DNA of 64,000 nt, taken from positions 1-64,000 of the forward strand of contig FWCC01000011.1 of the NCBI GenBank assembly GCA_900169235.1. Direction: 5' to 3'. Positions 54,208 to 64,000 of the stretch are shown in pieces. A program made the position numbers and the translations under genes. The notes under the pieces were generated by a model. That model searched no databases. It was given only the letters and a program-made list of their open reading frames with translations, and was not told the DNA's origin. The stretch's first letter is position 1, and each line of letters starts with the position of its first letter. Source of the DNA: Zarea fungicola. Lineage: Eukaryota > Ascomycota > Sordariomycetes > Hypocreales > Cordycipitaceae.

Positions 54208-57200
54208 AAGGGGCAATGAACTTTTTTTAATCGTGTTTTACAGTGCAGCCTCAATGTGAATCAGAGTGTATGGTATTAAATAAACAAAGTTGGAGAATTT
54301 TCAAAGCTCTTGTAACCGAATGTCATATGAAATGTTCGCCTTCCCATCGGCCCAATATTTAGAGTAGTGCATCCTGGGGAAGCCGTATCGACCGTCTCCC
54401 CCGCGCGGCGCGGAGCCGAGGCCCATCTCACCCTGCCGTCCCATATAGCCGAAGCCTTCGCCACGAGGCCAGGTGCAGATGCAGCGACGCTGTGGAGGAA
54501 ACGACATGTACAAATTTCCAGGCAAGTTGAAAATTTTGTATGTTGCGATATTATTACTTTTTGGATCATATTTCATATTCAATTGATGAATCAATGCTTC
54601 TTGTTCGGGGGTAGACTTCTGGTGGTGCTACGTAGGCTGTGCGTTAGTTCGGCTGCGGTTATATAGCCTTGTTGTGCGTTTAAGCCCGGCCATAATAATG
54701 TCTTTAACATGGTGCATAATGAGCACTGTTAAGTTACCTTGTTCAGAACTCGGCAACCCAAATAGTCATCGAGCTACTCTTTTGGGCTACCAGCTCCACT
54801 CACTTTCCCGCATTATGAAGTATCCCCATATGCGCGGCGAGGAGCACAGACTGCACATATCATACTGCGCGGTATAGGTTAGGGTGCAGACGTAGGGATG
54901 CCCTGCAATGCAGAACGGGCATATCCCCCCTCCTGTTTTGCGGGTATTGGATTTACTAGAATCTTGGGCCTCTCAAAAATACACACTGCAAGGCATTAAT
55001 CCCAGGGCAATATCACTCGCATCCACCAGCATAGCAAGACAGCAGTACAGTCCTACAGCAGTATGGTAGTACCGTAGTCGCCCCTCCCTTGGAGCACAGA
55101 GATAGCGGCAGGACAGGTTACAACAGAATTACCACATACAAAGGACAATGATTCAGTCAAGCGGCAATTATCCACACAAGCTGTAGCACTAGCTCGGATT
55201 ATCGGCCGTCCATCAAGCCCTCTCGTCGATAGCCGTCTACAGAACCAGGACCTACCCTGTAAGGGTCATGGCTAAAAGGGGCGCGTGCGCAGGGTGCGGC
55301 TAAGATCTGGCCAAGGTGAGACATCAAGGCAGGCTGAACCATGAAGAAAGCTGCATCAAGACCCAAAAGAAAAAGCGCCACGTCGACCTGAAGATGGTCC
55401 GGGCGGCGGTGCTAATCTGCCAGAGTAACTAGTTATAGTGTGTTGTAGCAATGTCGCAACGATTCTGCAAGACAAATCGCTGACTGTCTACCCAGGTATT
55501 CCCGTCCACACCCCATAATATAAAAGTGAGACTACCAGGACGGCTAGTTACCACGCGGGGGTAGGCTGCACTACCAATGGCATTCAACGCACTTTAGTCC
55601 AAATACATGACAATACCAAACCGGCCTGGCTTTGGCTTGCCTTTGCCAGCCTAAACACTGCCCACACATCAAATTACTCAGAGAAGCGAGATGATGTGTG
55701 CATATAAGTTTAAATTACAAGTAATCTATCTTTCCGAGTTGTTTCAATCTCCACGCAAATTTAAAGTGGATGTGCCGCGCTGTTTAATTACTGGGCAAAT
55801 CGTCGGCCCCCAGTCGTGTCGTGGCTACGTGACGTCGGGCTATATCGCATTTCTCGTACATAACCTGCATCTCATTACAACGTATATTAGCCCAGAAGAG
55901 AAGGTCGGTATAAAATTATCCACATATGGACGGTTTAGTACGCCGCTGCTCTTGCCCCTGGTACGCGGAATATACCGCAAATTAGATTCATACTGGCCGG
56001 TGTGATGGGGCACAATCATGCTCGTCAATAATAAAAGGGTGCAACATCGAGCATCGACAGGAGGCATGGGTTCAACCGCCACCCAAACTCTGGGCTGGAA
56101 TGGCCCAGGCCTTGGCAATGCTTGTTAGACTACACGTGTATGCCTATCGATCACTGAAGCGGTGTGGTGGGCTGTGCAGGGGGACCTGGATTGAGGAGGA
56201 GGTGACCCGGTCCGGACTTTGCCACCAGTTCCAGTCCCAACGATTTGACTTGAATTTCTGCTTCTGGAAATGTTACCTGCAGGATCAGAGGTAACCATCG
56301 TATTAACTAGGCCCAATGGCACCATGGCGTCCACGGCTTTTTTCGGAAAGGGCTGAGCTGAGTCCGGATCGTGGGGGGGCGCACACACTTTCCACGCACC
56401 ACTCGGCCCCGGCCTTATTGCCAATGTGCATGTGTCTCACCTACAAGGGAGAGGGAAGCAGAGCCCCAATTGTCAGACAACGATTCAAGGCGGATACATT
56501 GGACTTTTTGTTCGATCTCTGATGCCAAATTGTTATCCGCATCTCGATTTGAAATTGCCCTTGAGCACATGTTTTGAGTCGGTGAGCGTTTATGCCTAAG
56601 CCTTCGCAACTGTTGCCACAATCCATTCTCCGCACTTTCCCTGGAAATCGTCATGGACAAGGTTCAATGGCGACGTGTTAGGCCGCGCTTCTATTCCAAG
56701 ACATTAGCCATGTGGTTATTATAGCCGGCAAGCCCGGTCTTCTGTCGAATCCCTTTGAAGACGCTAGTCAAGTTCCGTCGTAACCTCTTCTGAATCATTT
56801 GTACGAGGAGGTAATAAACGATACACATGGGTAATTAGTGCGGCGCCGCACTTGATGGATGGACTCTGTACAGGGTATGCAGCTGGCAGCTTTTTTCGCT
56901 GGCGAGAAATGCAACTGCCGATAATAAGAGGCACCCAGCTTTCAGAGTTACAACCCAGGGATCACTTTCTGTGCTATTATCAGTGACGAGATTGTCATGA
57001 ACTCATCCTCAGGTGACTCTAACACGGCGGAACTCTTCCCGCGACCAGAATCAAGGCACCAAGTTAGGATGTTTGCCGTTGCTTGCCGAAGGCAGCAAGC
57101 AGCATAGCGGTCCAATGGCACCCTGCAGCTCCCAAGTATGGAATCCAGGGCAAACACAACTGCCTGTGTGTCTGGACAGAACCGGGCTAAGCGGGAATGT

Positions 57201-60200
57201 AGGGCCGGTTTCTAGCGAGCAACTGGACGTCTACATGTCATGGGAAGAGTGTCACTCTCAGCGCACGTTTCCGTACAAGATCTGCGACGGGAAGTGGCAT
57301 ATCATGCTGGAGAGTTTGGAAGCGGCGTCGCCGCCAGAGGCTCAACATACATTATTTTGTATCCGTGAGAACCAGGAAGCTGCAAGCCAAAGACTCCGCC
57401 AACCCCCCCTTTGCCTTGCACCTATTGCGTCGTGCGCCGAAGCCCGCTCCGAAGACAGGCTAGCGAGATGAAATGGCTGTCTTGGGGCTTGAGCAAACGT
57501 ACTCGGCAATCGTTTGGCAGGCGAGGAGATGCGGCAGGCGTCCGTACACACACGACCCAAGAACTACACCGGCGGAAAAAAAAGAAAAAGAAAAGAAAAC
57601 AGGGACACGTAGTAGCAACGGAGCAACACTGCGCCGTACGATCCGCGGCGAAAAGGGGAATATGGTAGAGTTGAAACAGCGTGGCGCGGTCCTCGATCTT
57701 AGCATCAGTCCTGGTGATAATCAGAAGTCCTTGATAAATTAGCTGGCGATGGTGACGGAGGTGGGTCCTGTCACAGTGATCAGGAAATCAAGGAGGAGCT
57801 GAAGGAGCTTACAGCAACGCAGCTCACAGAAACGAGAGCAAAAAAAGGAAGCGTTGGAAATGGCAGGACCATGTCGAGGAGGAGTCTTCAATGGCGGGAG
57901 GCATGGGTGCGGTTTTGCTCCACTCCACCCTAACAGAAAGACAAAAGAAAGACACCACACCCAAAAAGAAAAAAGGGCCGCCCCCGCCAGCTCCAACTCC
58001 ATCAGAGCTCCCCGTTTCCCACCATTCATTTACCCATCCGTCCCTCCAATCCGTCATCACCCCTGTCGCTAGCCAGGCTTGATTACAACGGTGTGGATAG
58101 AGAGTGAGAGAGAAAACGAAATGAAGGACTGCCGCACGCCACGCGCCCCCCCAAGTGGGCTTCCTGGTTGAGGTTATCCGGTTCGAGCCCACAAGGCATT
58201 GCACGCGAGAAGCCGTCGACGGACTGCCCTGTGGCGGGCTGGCACCCTGGCTTGCTGCACAATGTCGGCAGTATTCTGGTGGTGTAATTCTAGTCCTGCC
58301 CACAGCTTCATCCAGCCCACAGTTTGCCAAAAAAAAATTAAAATTCTGGAGTCGCATCTCTCTTCTACCAGGCGAGCAACCAGGCCCCCGTCACTCGTCC
58401 CGCTCAACCCTGGACCCAACCGGTTGCCCGATTGGCGCAAAGTCGCCCGGCGAGAGCGATGAAACCGCCAAACAAACCTTCTAATAAGCTGTGGTCATTG
58501 TGGTGGTGAGCCATGTTGCCTACTCCGGACCATGGCGTGCTTTTGGGTGGTGTGGTTGCTTATTCCCCCAATTCTGGGTGTGGTACAAGACGGGACAAAT
58601 CAGCCATTGACAGCGAGGAACACAACTGCATAACTGGTGCAGCACTGAGGAGGATTCCTTCGCACAAGAATAAGAGCTTTGCTGCAAATAGGTGCCGCGC
58701 ATACTCGACAGCACGCTCCCAGTCTTACGACGCCCCGTTCTTTGTCCTCCATCGCACACTGACAGCGGCGGCGGCAAGCTTCATCTTCCACGGAACCTCG
58801 CCGGCCATATCCCCTGCCCTCGTCCGTCTCCAAAACGCCACGGCAGAAGCTCTCAAACGAGTGACTCTCTCCGGCTGGGTGCCAGGAGCCCCACTGCATT
58901 CCAAACCTGGCCTGGCTTGGATGGTTACACCACTGGCACACCAAAAGTCTGTCGTTGTGGTTTTTTCTCCTCCTGGAAACTAGTCTTAAGATATTGGAGG
59001 CCTGGCCAGTTGTCTTTGCGTCTGCCCAGACGCTTGTGCCTCTCAGCGGCTGCGCGCATGCATTGGGTCATGCTTGACAGAAATAGGGCGACACGGGAAA
59101 AAGGCAGAAACTAAAATATGGCAACGGGACTTTTTTTTCGGGTTGAGTTTATGGGCGAACTGTGGATATCGATGTTTGATGTGGATGGTCCTCTTCGGCG
59201 CCATTGGATCTGGCGTTTGGCTGCCACTGCGCCAGTTTATCTCATCTTACTCGTCATTATCGGGCCTGCCAGCTCCAATGACTTCTCATTCCTATTCTAG
59301 AAAGTAGTCTAAAGCCAAAAAGAAACAACGTGGCTTATTGGGATGCTTACCGCTACTATCGACAACCATTTCCCGACGAGTTACGGGTTCTCTATGACTT
59401 GAGACAAAGCGTTGATGATTCATAATATCATTCAAAGACGGTGCTGGTGGCAGAAACCAGCCAATTTGAGACTAGACGATCTAGTCAATCAAAACGTAAT
59501 AACAATCTGCACACATAGCCGATGCTCCCAGATGTCTACTTGGCAGGATATGTATGTAGCATTTTTGGAGAAACCACCACGGAGGAGCCTGAATCCATAT
59601 TTGGTCGGCCCCCACCAACGGCCGCCGCCTTCATCTATATCCCTGTTACAAACAGACACCCTGCTTTCGAAATTGTGTCCAACTAGTACCGTGCGGCGAC
59701 GGGGCGCTGCCGCAAATGTCCTGTCCGGCGAAGACCCATACTGTTATGGCCAAGTACCTCTCACCCCATACATGCGTGCCACTGCTGCATGTTACATACC
59801 CGGCGTGACAGGACCTTTTCTACAAGTTGCCTCTTCCTCATTGGCTTGACAGTGGACAACTTTGACAAATGGGCCCTGTTGTACTTCCATCTGCATGGGT
59901 GTAAGCCACACACCACACTCGTCACTGGTATGCATAAGGCCATGTGTGCAAAACATACTGGTACATACAGCAAATAAGCTAGCACCTCCTGCTTAGAACG
60001 GCTGCCCCAGCCGAGGCGAGCCTAGAAACATGGATTGCTCCATCTTTTCATTGCCCTGCTTCTGTTGGCTGGTCCAGCCAAAGTAAGGCTAAGCTGTTAG
60101 CTCTGATGCAGAGGCACCAGAGTCTAATTATATCGGTGCTATTCTTCCGTGGTGGTCCCCATCCTTGATCTTAGCATTACGCTGCGTGAACCCGTGGTTC

Positions 60201-61719
60201 ATGTTCCTAGCTAGTTGCTTACTCTATTGCAAAATTTCCTTTCCCTCATTTGAAGACGAGGACCAAGGGCAACGGAGCCTCATCAGGGCTAGAATCGACG
60301 TACATTCTTCAGTTTGCTCTTCTTCCCGTTTCGTCCGAGTGTGCGGCATCAACATTCTCTAATTACGCCTCGTCACACGTCGCAAGCACACTTTCTTGCC
60401 GCGGGCATCTTTCTATTGAATTCGCCTCCTTCTAACTTTGGATCAAAATACCGAACCGCGGTTCCATCCGTCAAGCTAAAGCCCTGCTTGCATCAGAGCT
60501 GAGACCAAGGTTCAAAATCACACGAGAGAGCCGCCCCGGTGAGTGCAAGGGCAATAACAGAGCAAAAGTTCTTCCTTGCTTGCCTCTGAACATCGCACAC
60601 TCCTCTCGTAAAGGGGAAAGCGCCCTTTTAGTCGCCATTGACTCTCTGTGCCTCAGTGGAGTTTTGTGTCCTGGGGTGGGCTGGCTCACCTATCCGTTGG
60701 CTGGTTGCCATCTACTAATACCTGGCCGCCTCGATTCAAGTCGAGCAGCCTTAAAAGCCTATTGCATAGGAGTCCTTTATTGTGGCAATATTCCTCCAAG
60801 CATTCGAGTGCATTCCCCCACAAGTTGCTCTCCACCGCCATCTGCATCCTTGCTCGGGTGAAAGAGGGCAAATTAAAAACAAGGAGTACAGGTACTCGGT
60901 ACTGCCTAATTTGCCATTTGGATAGATTTCTGGTGCCCAAAAAGAGGCTGACCCGCCCGCCTGGTTTTATCTTCTGCGAAGTCCGCCTCTCAAGCGCAAG
61001 TGGCAGCTTTTGACCCTGCCAACTCCAAAACAGCCAGCTGTAGCCAAGGAGAGAAAGCCCACGGTGCTTTCTAAAGGGTCACAGTTGGTTTTGGTTTTTT
61101 GCATCTCTGCTTTACTCGCTCGGATTGAAAGAGTCTCAGCGTTTGTTTTACGCAAGCGCTTTGTTGGGACGCCCCCGCTGGTTTGGCTAGGAATCAACTC
61201 GAAGCCGGCCCGTGACCTGATTCCTACTACTATACCAGGGATCGATATATCACCATTTACATTTCTACGTGCCTTTGCACAAGACTGATTTGAATCTTAC
61301 GGTATATCTAAGCTTTCTTCTTGCACTGGCTGCGCAAAGATTGCTCAACTTGGGTCGTGTATCGAAGCACGATTATTTCCTCTGATCTGCTTGGCGTTTT
61401 AGGGAGAGCTGCCACTTTGTCGATTTCTTGAAGCCATCAGAACTTCCGCTGGCCCAATAGAAGAACGAAACTCGATCCTGCACCACATAGGACTTTCCAG
61501 TTTCGTTTGGGCCAAACGCAACGAAACGACAGGACGCTGAAACAGACGACGCAACGCTTGAATCTCTTAACGTTACCAATCAACAGTTTTGCCTTTTTTC
61601 ATCGATTTGTTTTCTAGCGAGAAAAAAAAGTTCCTCAGCATCTTTCGTTTGTTTTTAAACAAAGCGCCAGCTGGCCTTTCTGATTTCTTTTTCTTTCTTG
61701 TCGAACCAATTTCATACCG
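54208..61719. other. Long gene-poor region upstream of the homeobox gene
   Basis: About 7.5 kb without a convincing intact gene. A minus-strand exon-like frame is at 54301-54530. Several plus-strand frames (57013-57471, 58155-58983) lack motifs and have patchy composition. A-tracts occur at 57575-57600 and 58330-58340. The last 500-1000 bp are probably the leader and promoter of the homeobox gene. Large upstream regions are common for developmental regulators in these fungi (general knowledge). Confidence 0.5.
54301..54530 (-). CDS. Possible terminal exon of an unidentified gene
   Basis: After a CTCCACAG-like acceptor the minus strand reads RRCICTWPRGEGFGYMGRQG, then EMGLGSAPRGGDGRYGFPRM and SKYWADGKANISYDIRLQEL. 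Third codon positions are almost all G or C, like neighbouring real genes and unlike the surrounding DNA. No upstream exon could be joined with confidence. It may be the remains of a lost gene or a small gene with unseen exons. No family recognised. Confidence 0.3.
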
Positions 61720-63853
61720 ATGTTTGCAACGTCAATTTGCGAAACTACTGCACACAAGTGGCCGCTGGAGACATCTTCGCCGTCGTATTCAAAGCTACCG
61801 CGGCCGCGCATGTCAGACCCATATGGGATAGGGTTGCCGACAAAGCCCGCATGGCCTGAGGAAGGCATGTATCTACAAAGCACGGACACAAGCCATCCGC
61901 AGCACCTCTTCCCCACGACGCAAGATTCCTTATCCGACAAGGGTCATTCTGATGGGGCCGTGGCAAATCAGGGAGCAGTTTCTCAAAATCATTCCGTTGG
62001 TGACTTTCACAACTCCAGTCATGCCTACGATCAGAGTTCTGCTCGCTTTCGCACTAGGACTTCGCCATCCGCACCGAGTATTATGACGGAAAGCGCAGGC
62101 TACAGAAGCACGACCGCACCTGATCCGTTCTGGAGGAGTAGATTGGATACAAGAGCTGGTCCTGGCATCCTGGGGCAACATGGTGTCTCGAGCACTACTG
62201 GTCCTGCCGTGCCACCTTCTACCGGCCATGGTGGTCCTGTAGAGGCGGAGGAGTACTCTGATGATGGAGATGGTGGTGAGGGCGAATCGGACGGTATTCA
62301 GCAAACAGCTGCAGAGAGATTGGCATCACGGAGAAAAATGAAGCGATTTAGGTTTGTTGTTGTATCCGATGCCATTGTGGGATCTCTTTGGACTGACGAG
62401 CGACCAGACTTACACATTCGCAAACACGATTTCTCATGAGCGAGTTTGCCAAGCAACCGCATCCTGACGCTGCCCATCGAGATCGACTGTCGAGAGAGAT
62501 TCCGGGTTTGAGCCCACGTCAGGTACAAGTTTGGTTTCAAAACAGGTTAGTGACGCATAAAGAGCGTGGGTGGCGCGACAATTAAGCATGCTCTCGCTAA
62601 CATTTCCGTTCAGACGTGCAAAAATAAAGAGATTAAATGCAGATGATCGGGAAAGAGTAGTCCAGATGAGGGCGGTTCCTGAAAACTTTGACAATATACA
62701 GGCGCTGCATTCACCGTACGGTGCTGTGCCGGCAGCATACGAAGGCGGATCGATGCAACAGGCATCCAGCCATGGCCATGCACACATGTATGGGGGCTCG
62801 CAACATCCACGACCTTTGTTAGTTGATGTGCGGCGTACCGAAGGTGAAACCCCCATACAATCAACTGGCCTGACTCCCATCTTTGGTGGGATTGGTTTCG
62901 GTCAAGGCCATGTTCATGGCATGTTGGATACAACCCCGATACTTTCGTCACCATCAGGCTTCGGATCCAACGACAGATACACATATGGGCCAAGACCGCC
63001 CACAACAGGCGTCAGCGAAGCGAAGGGGTCCGCTACCAGTAGCCCTGTTATTGAAAACGATCACCGCGCGCACCCAAGACCTTTGCGGCCAGCTGGGTTA
63101 TCCGACCCTCTTTCAAGAGGACGATCAGTTTCTCTACAATCCGGCATTGGTTCTTCCATGTACTGGCGCGGGAGCGGACTCGGTGATGTAGCTGAGGTGC
63201 AAGATATTGCATCGGAGCACGGTAGCGAGGGACACCAGCCATCTCTGCATGCCTCGACATCGGGAATGGGAATCAGCAACATGTTTTATGGAGGTGGGTG
63301 CTCTGGACGGTTAATTGGGAGAATTGCAATGTCGACAATGACTAACGAGAGTTGTAATTTAGGAGAAACTTCTACGCATCCGCCCAGTGCGGCTGGCGGC
63401 GACATGGCGGCTGCCCACCAAGACCAACTTCGCCGCAACCGGGCGACTTCGGCAACATTTCCGCTAGACAGTCGATCCCCGTATAACGAGATGAGCCAAC
63501 AGCCAATTCTATCCCCCATTCGGGCGGATGCCCCGCGGTCGGCGGCATCCAGCCACGTGGGATCGACGTACACCCCCGGCTACACATCGTCGCCGTCTTT
63601 CCCCGGCAGCATGAGCTTACCGAATGCCAGGCTGCTCGAATCGCGGGATCATATGCCTCAGTACGGATACAACTCGGGTGACTCGTCAGGCACGACAGCT
63701 CATACCTTTCCGATTGCCTCTCAGGCAGCGAATGACGAGGCAGATCCACGGTCATTTTTCCAGCAGACACCACCAGCGCCTTATGAGCGTCAAGGAGAGA
63801 CTCTGCCGTACAATGAGACTGCTGAAGCAGCTGATACGGTTAAACGAGAGTGA
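61720..63853 (+). CDS. Homeobox transcription factor
   Basis: Exons 61720-62351, 62408-62545, 62614-63293 and 63363-63853 give about 646 residues. The homeodomain spans three exons: RRKMKRFRLTHSQTRFLMSE, then FAKQPHPDAAHRDRLSREIP, then GLSPRQVQVWFQNRRAKIKR. The third helix has the diagnostic W-F-Q-N-R. Two introns interrupt it, at R-FR|L and QN|R. An acidic stretch (EEYSDDGDGGEGESDG) precedes the domain. The rest is rich in Ser, Pro, Gly, His and Gln and is probably unstructured. Start is uncertain: ATG 61720 is in frame, and a second ATG at 61810 (MSDPYGIGLP) would drop 30 residues. The last intron (63294-63362) is 69 nt, in frame and without a stop. It is presumably a nuclear regulator of development; the orthologue was not identified. 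Confidence 0.88.
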
Positions 63854-64000
63854 AAAGAAAGGCGTTTTGTTTCCTTTTTTTTTTCTTACTTTGACAGAGG
63901 GTCATGAACTGTTCATTTATAACACTGGGCAGTCTTTCGTTTTAAATTTTTGTTCTTTTCTTTTCTTTTTTTTCTTTTTTTTTGTGTATTCATTCTCCTA
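63854..64000. other. 3' flank of the homeobox gene
   Basis: T-rich 3' untranslated sequence with several TTTTTTTT runs. It runs to the window edge. Confidence 0.5.

Noticed and set aside
56040..56095. GGTTCAACC sequence resembling a tRNA T-arm
   Set aside because: No matching acceptor stem, anticodon arm or D-arm could be drawn around it.
58170..58195. GGTTCGAGCCC sequence resembling a tRNA T-arm
   Set aside because: Only the T-arm-like word is present; the rest of a cloverleaf is missing.

Overview
This window looks like nuclear DNA of a filamentous ascomycete, most likely a Sordariomycete and probably Hypocreales (the order is an inference). The genes carry short spliceosomal introns of about 45-90 bp with GT..AG ends. 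The recognisable proteins are typical of this group: Zn2Cys6 factor, Msn5, Dph7, m-AAA protease, Bor1, Tof1, LysM protein and homeobox factor. GC-balanced genes alternate with AT-rich blocks of mutated transposons that show C-to-T (G-to-A) changes, as left by repeat-induced point mutation (RIP).

Layout. 1-13 kb is mainly conserved genes: a small membrane protein, a Zn2Cys6/Fungal_trans_2 regulator with a probable frameshift, an exportin-5/Msn5 karyopherin and the WD40 enzyme Dph7. 13.0-16.2 kb is an AT-rich block holding a RIP-inactivated pogo/Fot1 transposon, a possible LTR remnant and a 14-N assembly gap. 16.6-40.7 kb is accessory and gene-poor: a tryptophan-rich secreted protein, a hAT-type MITE with 8-bp target duplications, a broken second copy of the Zn2Cys6 regulator, a LysM membrane protein flanked by two small TPR-like ORFs, a GNAT acetyltransferase, a GMC oxidoreductase, a CocE/NonD-type hydrolase, a small secreted cysteine-rich protein and a second pogo element. 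The two pogo elements are 1861 and 1862 bp, and both transposase reading frames are exactly 1656 nt. This suggests decay by substitution with almost no indels.

41-54.2 kb returns to conserved housekeeping genes: mitochondrial m-AAA protease, Bor1-type anion/borate transporter, Tof1 replication-fork protein, and a convergent pair of fatty-acid oxidation enzymes (3-hydroxyacyl-CoA dehydrogenase and acyl-CoA dehydrogenase). 54.2-61.7 kb is almost gene-free and leads into a homeobox transcription factor at the right edge, whose last intron is in frame and could be retained without breaking the protein.

I found no convincing wholly new system. The most useful observations are the length-preserved pogo pair, the MITE with intact target duplications, the RIP-damaged relative of a nearby regulator, the frameshift in that regulator, the LysM/TPR-like locus and the frame-preserving homeobox intron. 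No rRNA, tRNA or CRISPR array was recognised.
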